Positions 1 to 8,123 of a stretch of DNA of 10,815 nt are shown here, one piece after another. The notes under the pieces were generated by a model. It searched no databases, was not told the origin of the DNA, and worked only from the letters and a program-made list of their open reading frames with translations. This stretch comes from Draconibacterium orientale (GTDB lineage Bacteria > Bacteroidota > Bacteroidia > Bacteroidales > JAADGE01). A program made the translations under genes and the position numbers. Where the stretch lies: NCBI GenBank assembly GCA_020718265.1, contig DYSM01000044.1, forward strand, positions 1-10,815. Direction: 5' to 3'. Every line of letters starts with the position of its first letter. The first letter of the stretch is position 1.

Positions 1-18
1 TCATATCTCATATCTATC
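1..18. repeat. Short heptamer repeat at window edge, just past the helicase stop
   Basis: The heptamer TCATATC occurs twice in a row (1-7, 8-14), followed by a partial TATC. The helicase stop codon (14-16) lies in the last copy. Read on the minus strand it is a GATATGA/GAGATAT pattern, which resembles the GAGATTT/GAGTATT heptamers at the other end of the window. Only about two and a half copies are visible because the window ends, so this may be chance. Confidence 0.3.
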
Positions 19-2782
19 CCAAAATAAAATCAATATCTTTTTCTGTCAATGATTTTATGGAAGCGGTGTCGCTCGAAATGATGTTGTCGAACAATTCGGC
101 TTTTTTTTGTTGCAGAAGCAAGATTTTTTCTTCGATTGTGCCTTTGGTTATCAACCTGTAACTCATCACTTTGCGGAGCTGACCAATGCGATGCGCACGG
201 CTGATAGCTTGTGTTTCTGCGCTGCGATTCCACCAAGGGTCGAAAATAAAAACGGTGTCGGCAGCAGTCAAATTCAGTCCTACGCCGCCGGTTTTGAGTG
301 TCATCAGGAACACTTTGCAACTCGGGTCGGTCTGAAATCGGTCGATAAGGCGTTGGCGGTCGTTTGTGGAACCTGTCATTGATACATAGTCAATCATCTC
401 TTTGTCAAGCTGTTCGCCGATAAGTTCGATGCCTGCAATGAAATTTGTGAACACAATAACTTTGTGGTTGTTGGCGGCGGCTTCCTGCAAATAGTCCATG
501 AGCAATTCTATTTTGGGCGATTGCACCATGTTGTTCGTTTTTGCTTCGGGCACGGATGCAAGCTGGCGAAGTTCCGTAAGTGCCTGAAAAAAAAGTATTT
601 GCGATTTCTGAATCCCGTTTATCTGAATTTCTTTTTTGAGCGATTCGTAATACTGAATCCGTTTTTGCTCGTACACTTTTGCCTGTTGGGGCGACATGTC
701 CACGAACAATTCTTGCTCGGTCAAATCGGGTAATTCTTTGAGCACTTCGGTCTTTAATCGTCTCAATATGAACGGATAGATTTTCTTGCGCAGTTGTCGA
801 ATGGCTTCTTTGTCGTTATTTTTCTGAATCGGAATACCGTAATTATCGTTAAAATGTTGCAACGAGCCGAACATCGCCGGATTCAAAAAACGGAAAAGCG
901 AATACAATTCGGTCAGATTATTTTCAATCGGCGTACCGCTCAAAGCCAGTCTGTGCTTAGCATTCAGCAACATTACGGCTTGCGTAACTTGCGCGCTGAT
1001 GTTTTTTATATTCTGCGATTCGTCTAAAATTACAAGGTGAAACTCTTGTTCCTTAAATTTCTCAATATCGTTGCGCACCATGGCGTAGGTCGTGATGATG
1101 ATATTTTTGGTCAGCGCAGTTTCCAGTTCGCGTTCGGCGGCGTAATAAATGTGATACGTCAGTTCGGGATTGAATTTCTTAATTTCATTTTCCCAATTGT
1201 AAAGTAAACTTTTTGGCACCACAATCAGCGACGATTTTTTTTCGGCGGGATATATTTTCGACATCAACGCAATTGCCTGCAAGGTTTTTCCCAGACCCAT
1301 ATCGTCGGCAAGGCATCCACCCAAATTATTGTCATACAAATAGTTAAGCCAAGTAACGCCTTGCTTCTGGTAATCGCGCAAGGTGGCATTCAGTTTCGGA
1401 AGACGCGGGCGTTTGGTTTTCAAATCGTTGAAACCTTCAAAAATTGCCCGATGTTTTGTGAAAACCGAATTTTGGACTTTTTCGTCAATCAATTCTTCGG
1501 CAAGCGGCAGGTCGAAGAACGAAATTTTTACTTTCGATTTATCTTTTGTAAAAATACGTTCCAGTTTTTTGATGTAACTTTTGTTTACCAAATTGCGCGA
1601 ACCGTCGTTTAACTGTATGTAATTGTGTTTGTTATACTGGTTTATGGCATCGAAAAGCGAAATTTGAAAATCGCCGAATTGCAAAGTCGCATCGCCTTCC
1701 AAAAAATCAATTCCGTGCGAAACCGAAAGATTCAATTTAGGTTTATGCGTACTGATTTTGTAAGATTTCAATTTTTCAACACCAAGCACGCTAAATCTGT
1801 GGAGCAGTTCGTGCAACTCGTTTAAAATAAATTTCGAGGCAACATCGTGCGAAAGGATAAACAAATTTCCTTCCAAAATCACGCCTTGTTTATCTTCTTT
1901 TGTTTTGAGATATTTTTTCAGAATTTTGTGAATTTCATCAATGTAAGACGCGATGCTTTCCTGATTGATGTCATGCACGGAAATGGAATTCTCAAATTCA
2001 TTCAACACCGCCACGTTCGTAATTTCGTATTGTTCAAAAAATTCGTATCCCAACGTGGGCAAACTCTGGCTCATGCGCATGAACAAGGCGTTGTCGGCAT
2101 CAATTTTTTCAAAAATGATAACAGGTTGAGTAAGAATCTCTTCTGCCGATTTTTTAACTTTGAAATTCGGGATGCGAACGTCCACATTCTCGATATGCGA
2201 AAAAAAAACGGACAGAAACAATTCCAAGCTGTCGTTCGAGAAACTTGTGTTGAACAATCCTATATCCGAATAGCCGCTACCAATTTGTTGAATATCAATT
2301 ACTTCGTTGTTGTAAAGCGCGTATTCTTCCGTGAGCAGTTCGAAGGATTCAATACTTTTGTTTTCAAAATTCAACACCGATTTTGCTTCATAAGCGTTCT
2401 CCTTAGCTTCAATATTCAGAAAAATTTTGCCGGATTGCTTGGCGTGTTCAACCGGCTTGTTGGCTTCGTCTGTCAGTTTTTTGGTTTGCAAAAGCGTGTG
2501 CATCAAAAACGGACTTTCGTGCAGATAAACGTTCTCGTTGTTCGTTTCCCAACTGACATTAAAGAAGTTACGTTCCATAATTGAACGTATCATTTTGAGT
2601 GCGCCAAACACATTTCCGGTATAATTGACATGGTCGAATTCAATCTTTTTTCCGTTTTTGTTTACCACTTCAATGAAAAAACCCACGGAATCGCGTCGTA
2701 GCTTGAAAAACACTTCTTCGGATTTGGTTGAAGTTGCGTTTATTTTCTTTTTAAATTTATTTAGAAAAAAATTCTGTTCCAT
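14..2782 (-). CDS. SNF2-family DEAD/DEAH-box helicase
   Basis: ATP-driven double-stranded DNA translocase of the SNF2 superfamily (bacterial RapA/HepA-like relatives), expected to act in the cytoplasm on DNA-protein complexes. From the ATG at 2782 it has 922 residues. Visible motifs, numbered from that ATG: Q-motif region LRDYQKQG (about 468-475), Walker A DDMGLGKT (493-500), Walker B DESQ (587-590), motif III SGTPIENN (615-622), helicase C-lobe VIVFTNF (775-781), motif V GGVGLNLTAAD (832-842), and motif VI QAISRAHRIGQ (858-868). The order is complete and no frameshift is visible. About 465 residues precede the motor; I recognise no domain there. An in-frame TTG at 2807-2809 would add nine residues. 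I prefer the ATG because the TTG lies inside a palindrome and has no better ribosome site. The box is DESQ, not DEAH. The gene follows sbcC on the same strand after a 250-nt gap with its own promoter candidate. The family is certain; the cellular role is not. Confidence 0.95.
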   Translation of the reverse strand: MEQNFFLNKFKKKINATSTKSEEVFFKLRRDSVGFFIEVVNKNGKKIEFDHVNYTGNVFGALKMIRSIMERNFFNVSWETNNENVYLHESPFLMHTLLQTKKLTDEANKPVEHAKQSGKIFLNIEAKENAYEAKSVLNFENKSIESFELLTEEYALYNNEVIDIQQIGSGYSDIGLFNTSFSNDSLELFLSVFFSHIENVDVRIPNFKVKKSAEEILTQPVIIFEKIDADNALFMRMSQSLPTLGYEFFEQYEITNVAVLNEFENSISVHDINQESIASYIDEIHKILKKYLKTKEDKQGVILEGNLFILSHDVASKFILNELHELLHRFSVLGVEKLKSYKISTHKPKLNLSVSHGIDFLEGDATLQFGDFQISLFDAINQYNKHNYIQLNDGSRNLVNKSYIKKLERIFTKDKSKVKISFFDLPLAEELIDEKVQNSVFTKHRAIFEGFNDLKTKRPRLPKLNATLRDYQKQGVTWLNYLYDNNLGGCLADDMGLGKTLQAIALMSKIYPAEKKSSLIVVPKSLLYNWENEIKKFNPELTYHIYYAAERELETALTKNIIITTYAMVRNDIEKFKEQEFHLVILDESQNIKNISAQVTQAVMLLNAKHRLALSGTPIENNLTELYSLFRFLNPAMFGSLQHFNDNYGIPIQKNNDKEAIRQLRKKIYPFILRRLKTEVLKELPDLTEQELFVDMSPQQAKVYEQKRIQYYESLKKEIQINGIQKSQILFFQALTELRQLASVPEAKTNNMVQSPKIELLMDYLQEAAANNHKVIVFTNFIAGIELIGEQLDKEMIDYVSMTGSTNDRQRLIDRFQTDPSCKVFLMTLKTGGVGLNLTAADTVFIFDPWWNRSAETQAISRAHRIGQLRKVMSYRLITKGTIEEKILLLQQKKAELFDNIISSDTASIKSLTEKDIDFILG

Positions 2783-2798
2783 ATACAATACCCAGTTA

Positions 2799-2880
2799 AA
2801 CTTTGCCAAAGTTTTTCTTCAAAAAGAGTAACTCTTTATTTATTAACGTATTAATATACGTCGAAGACTTTGGAAAAGTT
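2799..2880. repeat. Cluster of four short palindromes in the helicase leader
   Basis: Four dyads follow each other: AACTTTG-C-CAAAGTT (2799-2813), AAAGAGT-A-ACTCTTT (2823-2837), ACGTAT-TAAT-ATACGT (2846-2861) and ACTTT-GGA-AAAGT (2867-2879). Their centres are about 24, 23.5 and 19.5 bp apart. The first and last share 12 of 14 bases (ACTTTGCCAAAGTT at 2800-2813, ACTTTGGAAAAGTT at 2867-2880). They lie between the promoter candidate at 2950-2957 and the ATG at 2782, so they would be in the mRNA leader. They could be operators, leader hairpins or dispersed repeats. The rest of the 2783-3034 gap is AT-rich with nothing else I can name. Confidence 0.5.
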
Positions 2881-2949
2881 CTCATAATGAAATGATACTA
2901 TTAAAATTACGAACTATTGATAAAAACCGATTTTGATGAGTCTTAAACA

Positions 2950-2957
2950 CAAAGGTA
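2950..2957 (-). promoter_or_regulatory. Bacteroidota -7 promoter box for the helicase
   Basis: The minus strand reads TACCTTTG, an exact match to the Bacteroidota -7 consensus TAnnTTTG. Transcription would start near 2943, leaving a leader of roughly 160 nt before the ATG at 2782. No clear TTTG -33 element is visible about 20 nt upstream, so the call rests on the -7 box and its location between sbcC and the helicase. Confidence 0.4.
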
Positions 2958-3034
2958 AACATTGAATTTAAGTTCTACATCGCAGCAATTTTTTTGTCAA
3001 AATTAGAAATATTTTGAATAATTTGAACTTTTTT

Positions 3035-6000
3035 TCAACTCGTAATTTGAATTTTTGAATGACCGTTGCCGCTCGGAATGACTTCGATGTGCGTGGCAAT
3101 GCGCTCTTTGAGTTCGGCAAGGTGAGAAATAACGCCGATAATTTTGCCTTCGCTTTGTAAATTCGACAACGCGGACAGCGCAACATCCAGATAATCAGAG
3201 TCGAGCGTGCCGAAACCTTCGTCGATAAACATGGTGTCGATGCGCATATTTTTGCTTGCCATATTTGCCAAACCGAGTGCGAGCGCCAGCGAAACAATAA
3301 ATTTTTCGCCGCCCGAAAGGTTTTGCGCCGTGCGTTCCTCGCTGTTTTGAAATTTGTCGATTACCGATAATTCAAACGGATTCGATGCATCGCCGGAGCG
3401 TTTGAGCAAATATCTGTCGGACATTTTTTGAAGTTGGCGATTGGACAAACCGATTAAATGTTCAAACGTCAGTGCCTGCGCAAAATTTCGATATTTTTTA
3501 CCGTCCTGTGCGCCGATTAGTCCGTTTAACACGCTCCATTTCAGGCAGATTTCTTGTTGTTTTTCCTTTTCATCAAGTTTTTTACCGAAGATTTTTGAAT
3601 TTTCAAGATTTGTCTTCAAAGCCTGATTGTGCGCCCCAATTTTCTGCGACAATTCGTCCGACTTAACTTTATGTAAATCAATTTCATATAGAAGTTCTTC
3701 CGCCGATTTTTCGGAAGTTTTTTTCGCTTGTTTTTCTAAAAATTCCTGCTCTTTTGAAGCTATAATTGCTCTGTTTTTTTCAAGTTCGGTCGTGATTTCG
3801 GCAGTTTCTTTGTCTGCATTTGATTTTGCAATTTCGGCTGTATTAATCTGAATTTTCAAACGATTTTCTTCTGTTTCAACCACTTTTTCTCCAAAAATTT
3901 CTAATCGTTCTTGTTTGATATTTTGTCTTTCGGTTTCAAAGGTTTGTTTTTCGGATACTTTATCCTGTAACAGTTTTGAAATATTTTCTAACTCTTTGTT
4001 ATTTAATGAAATACCATGATTAAGATTTGAAATTTCGAGGTTCAAATCGTTAATTTGTTTTTGGTTCTTGTTCCAATTTTCAAGGCATTTTTTCAGGTTC
4101 ACAATCGAATCGACACCGTATTTTTCCAGTTTTTCGACAAAAAGAGTGTGTTGCGCGTTGTAATTTTCTTGCGATGCGGTTGTCAATGCTTGTTTCGATT
4201 TTAAGTGTTGTTCGGCTAATTTCAGCGCGGTTTCGGCTTCGGTTTTCAATTTTTCAGCGTTTTGTTTTTCTGTCGCTAATGCCGGTAGTTCATTGTCTCT
4301 CAGTTGTTTAATCAGATTTTCGCATTTCGTTGCAACCTTAATTTTTGTGTCAATTTGTTTGTATTCATTCAGTTTTTGCAGCCGAATGTCTTCGAGGTTT
4401 TCAAGCAAATTTTCCGAGTCCGGAACAGAAAATTCCGGATTGACACGTTGAATTTCCGAAATAATTTGCGAACGTTTCGATGCGTTTTCCGACAAGACTT
4501 TCTCTTCTTTCGCTTTGTTTTTCAAGGTATTGTCCTTGTCCGAATGTAGTTTCGTAAGTGTTTTTTCGTCTTGTTGCAGCGTTTGTAATTTGGTTTGATG
4601 TTCCGATTTCAAGTTTTGAAATTCCGTTTCTTTTTCGCCGAGTTGCGGCACGTTTCCGAGCGCGTACGGGTGTTCCGCCGCGCCGCAAAGCGGACACGGT
4701 TCGCCGTCTTTCAGGGTTTTGCGGTGTTGGTCTAAACTCTGAATCTTTTTGGTCAGTTTTATGTTTTCTTCGAGCAAAACTATCTGACTTTCAAGACTTT
4801 GCAAGTTTAATTTGTTCTGTGTTGTTACGTTTGAAAGTTCTTGCGCCGAGCGTTCGCACGAATTGATATTTTTCTCGAAATCCGATATTTCTTTCCGATT
4901 TTTTAAAATTGAATTCTCAATTTCAATCAAGTTTTTTACATGAGTTCCAAAGAATTGGATATTTTCCTTTTCTGTCTGATAGTCTGTAAGTTCGCGCCCG
5001 TTGAGAATCTCAAATAATTCCAATTTTTTGGCTTCAAGTTCATGAGTTTTTGCCGCAAATTGTGGGTCTTTTTTTTCAAAAACAAGGTTTGCATTTCTCT
5101 GATTTGACTGTTTTAAGTCAAAATTTTCTTCCAAACTTTTGCGTTCGGAAATTTGATTGTTGATTTCAGTTAAAGTATTGACCAACAAGCGATTTTCACT
5201 TTCATAAGCGGAATACTCGGAAACAAGTTCTTCATATTTTTTTTGTGTCTCAGCCCAGCTTTGCGTTTCGTTAAGTTCTTTTTGCGCATTTCCAAATTCA
5301 ACCGTTTGTTTTTTTAACGTTTCGGATAATTCATCACCGGATTTTTCTAAGTTGAAAATAGCCTCTAAAAGTGGTTTTAGTAATTTTTCTTTTTCTGTAA
5401 GTTGTGTTTCTAATGCTCTGATTTTCAAAAGGACAGGCGTTTGAATTTCTTGTTCCTCTTTTGCCGATTTTAAATTTGTTTCCGAGAGTTCAAGCGTTGT
5501 TTTTGAGATTTTTGCACGTTCTTCCATTTCAGGCAAACTTAGTTTTGTCTGTGCAATTTGTTTTTGCAAAATATCTAAATCTTCTGTCTGCTTTTTTGAG
5601 GTTTCTAAGATTTTCAACGCATTGTCTGTCTGAATTTTAGCTTGTTCGGATTCGGCAATTTCAGCCTGTAATTTTGTCAGTTCTTCTTCTGAAAAAATAT
5701 GGATTTGCCCAAGTTCAAGTTTGATATTTTCGAGTTTTTGCTGTTCGTTTTTGTTTCGTTCAAAGACTTTTTCCGAAATTTTTGCATAAATTTCCGTGCC
5801 GGTAACTTGCTCCAAAAGTAAGCCTTTTTCGTTTTTATCAGCTTGTAAAAATGCGGCAAAACTGCCTTGCGCAAGCAAAATCACTTTTGTAAATTGCTCG
5901 AAAGTAAGTCCAAGAATTTCAACAATTTGTATATCGCAACTGCGTACTTGGTCGGCAATAATTGTATCGTTTGCATCGGCAATTTGTCTGTTTACCGGTT

Positions 6001-6334
6001 TCAGATTTCCTTCCGGATTTTTTGCTGTGGGACGTGTTTTTTCCTGCTTCCACGATGATTTCCAGATTTTTTCGCCGGCTTCAAACCTAATTTCAGAATA
6101 ACAATCTTTTTCGCCCCGAGTCATCACCGCATTTTCCGAACCGGTAATTTCAACGCGCGGCGTTTTTCCGTATAAAGCGAGCGAAACGGCATCCAAAATC
6201 GAACTTTTTCCGGCGCCGGTTTTTCCTGTAATCGCAAACAGACCGTCGTTCGTGAAAACGGGTTTTGTAAAATCAATTTCGTTTTCGCCCGACAGGGAAT
6301 TGATATTTTTGAATTTCAGATTTAAAATTTTCAT
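3035..6334 (-). CDS. sbcC: Exonuclease subunit SbcC (Rad50-like SMC ATPase)
   Basis: ATPase subunit of the SbcCD nuclease, the bacterial Mre11-Rad50 complex. It binds and tethers DNA ends, and ATP hydrolysis gates the SbcD nuclease so that hairpins and protein-blocked ends are cut. It has 1099 residues, close to the usual length of about 1,050. The ATPase is split as in all SMC-like proteins. The N-terminal lobe holds Walker A GKTGAGKS (37-44). The C-terminal lobe holds signature LSGGEK (1006-1011) and Walker B with catalytic D1038-E1039 in FIDEGFG. Between them, roughly 180-940, is a long Glu/Lys/Gln/Leu-rich antiparallel coiled coil. Its tip is a zinc hook, CPLC (C547, C550), followed by GAAEHP. 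The ATG lies 6 nt after the sbcD stop, so the two are surely cotranscribed. No internal stop or missing motif is seen. The TGA stop at 3035-3037 is followed by AT-rich DNA without a convincing terminator. Confidence 0.97.
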   Translation of the reverse strand: MKILNLKFKNINSLSGENEIDFTKPVFTNDGLFAITGKTGAGKSSILDAVSLALYGKTPRVEITGSENAVMTRGEKDCYSEIRFEAGEKIWKSSWKQEKTRPTAKNPEGNLKPVNRQIADANDTIIADQVRSCDIQIVEILGLTFEQFTKVILLAQGSFAAFLQADKNEKGLLLEQVTGTEIYAKISEKVFERNKNEQQKLENIKLELGQIHIFSEEELTKLQAEIAESEQAKIQTDNALKILETSKKQTEDLDILQKQIAQTKLSLPEMEERAKISKTTLELSETNLKSAKEEQEIQTPVLLKIRALETQLTEKEKLLKPLLEAIFNLEKSGDELSETLKKQTVEFGNAQKELNETQSWAETQKKYEELVSEYSAYESENRLLVNTLTEINNQISERKSLEENFDLKQSNQRNANLVFEKKDPQFAAKTHELEAKKLELFEILNGRELTDYQTEKENIQFFGTHVKNLIEIENSILKNRKEISDFEKNINSCERSAQELSNVTTQNKLNLQSLESQIVLLEENIKLTKKIQSLDQHRKTLKDGEPCPLCGAAEHPYALGNVPQLGEKETEFQNLKSEHQTKLQTLQQDEKTLTKLHSDKDNTLKNKAKEEKVLSENASKRSQIISEIQRVNPEFSVPDSENLLENLEDIRLQKLNEYKQIDTKIKVATKCENLIKQLRDNELPALATEKQNAEKLKTEAETALKLAEQHLKSKQALTTASQENYNAQHTLFVEKLEKYGVDSIVNLKKCLENWNKNQKQINDLNLEISNLNHGISLNNKELENISKLLQDKVSEKQTFETERQNIKQERLEIFGEKVVETEENRLKIQINTAEIAKSNADKETAEITTELEKNRAIIASKEQEFLEKQAKKTSEKSAEELLYEIDLHKVKSDELSQKIGAHNQALKTNLENSKIFGKKLDEKEKQQEICLKWSVLNGLIGAQDGKKYRNFAQALTFEHLIGLSNRQLQKMSDRYLLKRSGDASNPFELSVIDKFQNSEERTAQNLSGGEKFIVSLALALGLANMASKNMRIDTMFIDEGFGTLDSDYLDVALSALSNLQSEGKIIGVISHLAELKERIATHIEVIPSGNGHSKIQITS

Positions 6335-6340
6335 AAGTTC

Positions 6341-7552
6341 TTAGTTTTCAGTGTTTAAAATGTCCAAAATTTCTTTGTAAGACAGTTTCAGCGTTTCTTT
6401 TTGTTCGTCCGAAATGTTATTTTTTTCAAGCAAAATGTCAAAAACATCAAACGTATTCAAATTTTCGGGCGATTCCGAGGTGTCGTTCATCGTAAGAACT
6501 TCGTTTAAATGTTGCAAATTTTGCAAGTTCAGCACTTCGATTTTTGAATTCGCCGTCTGCTCGCTCACCCAAGCCGATAAATCCGGAAAAATTTCATTGC
6601 TTTTGTAAAGAATTTCAACCCAAACAGATACGTTAGAATTTCGTAACTCCGACAAGCGATTTTGGATGAACGTTTTATCGCCTTTGATAGATTCCAAGTT
6701 TTGAAACATCGGAATTTCTATGGTTTCAATATTTATTTCTTCTTTAAAATCAACAATATACACACATTTTTTTTGTCGCGCTTCGCCAAAACCCATCGGA
6801 ATCGGCGAGCCGCAATATCGGATATGGTTTTTAATTACGGACGGCAAATGATAATGTCCAAGTGCAACATAATCAAATGTTTGTGGAAAAATATCGCTTC
6901 CTACGGCTTCAATCGTGCCGATGTAAGTTTCGCGCACGCCATCGTCGTCGTTTCGTTTGCCGCCGGCTACGGATAAATGTCCGGTTGCGATAATCGGAAT
7001 CGGTTTTCCAAACGCTTTTCGCTTATTTTCAGCAAGTTGCGCTATTTCTTCGTAATGTTTTCGTATGCTTTCATTGATGCGTTTTGAGCGGTCGGTGTAC
7101 GTTTCGCCTTCCGTAAAACGGCTGATGTCGCGCTCTCTCAAGAAAGGCACGGCGCACACAATTGCAAGCGGATTTTTGACGTTGTCTTCTACGATAATGA
7201 GTTCGTTTTCAATCGTTTCGCCGGCATTTCCGATAACTGAAACGCTCAAAGCGGCTAACACGTCTTTCGGTGCGTTCAAAAAACTTGGTGAATCGTGGTT
7301 TCCGCCAACCACAATCACATGCCGACAACCTGATTGTCTGACAGTTATGAGAAAATCATAATACATTTTTTGCGCCGAACTGCTTGGTGCAGCCGAATCG
7401 AAAACATCGCCGGCGATGAGCAATATTTCAACCGAATTTTCACGTATCGTTTCGCGCAACCACTCAAAAAATGCGGCATGTTCCTCTTGTCGCTCTTTTT
7501 TAGAGTAGAGCGTTCTGCCCAGATGCCAGTCGGAAGTGTGTAAAATTTTCAT
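6341..7552 (-). CDS. sbcD: Exonuclease subunit SbcD (Mre11-like nuclease)
   Basis: Metallophosphoesterase nuclease subunit of SbcCD: Mn-dependent 3'-5' exonuclease and hairpin-cutting endonuclease activity in complex with SbcC. It has 403 residues, matching the roughly 400 usual for the family. All five phosphoesterase motifs are present: SDWHLG (D8, H10), AGDVFD (D49), GGNHD (N85, H86, D87), TGHLS (H192) and LGHYH (H233, H235). The remaining third, from about residue 270, corresponds to the capping and SbcC-binding part. It is diverged but uninterrupted. The ATG at 7550-7552 starts directly with the typical MKILHTSDWHLG. It lies 31 nt after the stop of the small cysteine protein gene and 6 nt before sbcC, so it is the middle gene of a likely three-gene operon. 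The region before the ATG is A-rich with no strong Shine-Dalgarno site, as is usual in Bacteroidota. Confidence 0.97.
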   Translation of the reverse strand: MKILHTSDWHLGRTLYSKKERQEEHAAFFEWLRETIRENSVEILLIAGDVFDSAAPSSSAQKMYYDFLITVRQSGCRHVIVVGGNHDSPSFLNAPKDVLAALSVSVIGNAGETIENELIIVEDNVKNPLAIVCAVPFLRERDISRFTEGETYTDRSKRINESIRKHYEEIAQLAENKRKAFGKPIPIIATGHLSVAGGKRNDDDGVRETYIGTIEAVGSDIFPQTFDYVALGHYHLPSVIKNHIRYCGSPIPMGFGEARQKKCVYIVDFKEEINIETIEIPMFQNLESIKGDKTFIQNRLSELRNSNVSVWVEILYKSNEIFPDLSAWVSEQTANSKIEVLNLQNLQHLNEVLTMNDTSESPENLNTFDVFDILLEKNNISDEQKETLKLSYKEILDILNTEN

Positions 7553-7583
7553 AAATCTTAGTTTTGTGTATTTTTAATTCGAT

Positions 7584-7961
7584 TTATCCGATTTTCGGCT
7601 TATCTGATTTGCGACTATCCGGTTTTGGCGCTGCGGTTTTGCTTTTTGGAATTTTGGGCGCATTTAATTTCAATCGCGTTCGGATTAATTCTGCGCGTTC
7701 GAAAAAATCCGCGTTTTCGCCGGCTTCAACGTATCTGCCGGTATTTCCGCCACAATTTTTGCACGCACCTTCAAACGAAATATCGTTTAGGTGGTTTAGC
7801 GAAGCGGAAGACATTATCATTCCGTTTTTTTGAGTTCCGCAAGTAGGACTTCCGCAAAATACATTACTGTCAAGAAGTTCCATAATATACGCATATTCTT
7901 CCGCAAAAATAAAATGTAAATCTTTGTCTGAAAGTTCAATTATCACTCTTTCCGATTTCAT
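7584..7961 (-). CDS. Small four-cysteine (zinc-ribbon-like) protein of unknown function
   Basis: A 125-residue protein whose family I do not recognise with confidence. It is probably a soluble cytoplasmic protein: no signal peptide or membrane segment is visible. Residues 1-34 look helical and acidic (ELSDKDLHFIFAEEYAYIME). Four cysteines follow, C36 and C41 (CGSPTC) and C67 and C70 (CKNC). This is the pattern of a zinc ribbon or similar treble-clef metal site. Residues 80-97 look like a charged helix. The tail from about 100 is rich in Lys, Pro and Ala and probably disordered. The tail DNA has three imperfect 15-16-bp repeats (7585-7630) based on TATCCGATTTTCGG, which may have arisen by slippage. 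The gene is the first in a likely operon with sbcD (31 nt downstream) and sbcC, with a promoter candidate 70 nt upstream. A link to DNA-end processing is suggested only by this position. The ordered cysteine motif and operon placement make it a credible real gene. Confidence 0.75.
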   Translation of the reverse strand: MKSERVIIELSDKDLHFIFAEEYAYIMELLDSNVFCGSPTCGTQKNGMIMSSASLNHLNDISFEGACKNCGGNTGRYVEAGENADFFERAELIRTRLKLNAPKIPKSKTAAPKPDSRKSDKPKIG

Positions 7962-8030
7962 GGCTGTAATTTTGAGAATTTATTTGCGATTTTTATATTT
8001 TTCTATCTGATTTATTTCGACAAACACCCA

Positions 8031-8038
8031 CAAATATA
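8031..8038 (-). promoter_or_regulatory. Bacteroidota -7 promoter box for the small protein-sbcD-sbcC operon
   Basis: The minus strand reads TATATTTG, matching TAnnTTTG. Transcription would begin near 8025, giving a leader of about 65 nt before the ATG at 7961. A TTTG -33 element is not seen at the expected spacing; that position is a T-rich run. The rest of the 162-nt gap 7962-8123 is AT-rich. It contains one weak dyad, CAAAAC (8083-8088) with GTTTTG (8102-8107), and no gene. Confidence 0.4.
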
Positions 8039-8123
8039 TAATTTCAATTCGTTTTGAGAAAAAAAATTGCGTTTATCTTTTGCAAAACCGCACGATGTCT
8101 TGTTTTGGCATTTTTTGTAAATT

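Noticed and set aside
1847..2584. 245-residue open frame on the plus strand
   Set aside because: It lies wholly antisense to the SNF2 helicase. Its product is rich in Phe, Asn and Gln with no motif, as expected from the complement of an AT-rich gene.
2997..3017. Terminator after sbcC (TCAAAAT / ATTTTGA, 7-nt loop)
   Set aside because: The stem is almost all A-T and on the minus strand it is followed by an A run, not a T run.
2968..3297. 109-residue minus-strand open frame at the sbcC 3' end
   Set aside because: It overlaps the conserved Walker B/signature end of sbcC in another frame and shows no domain of its own.
8060..8110. Terminator after the ATPase gene
   Set aside because: The CAAAAC/GTTTTG dyad has a T run only on the plus strand, where no gene ends; on the minus strand the only stem before the T8 run is 4 bp.
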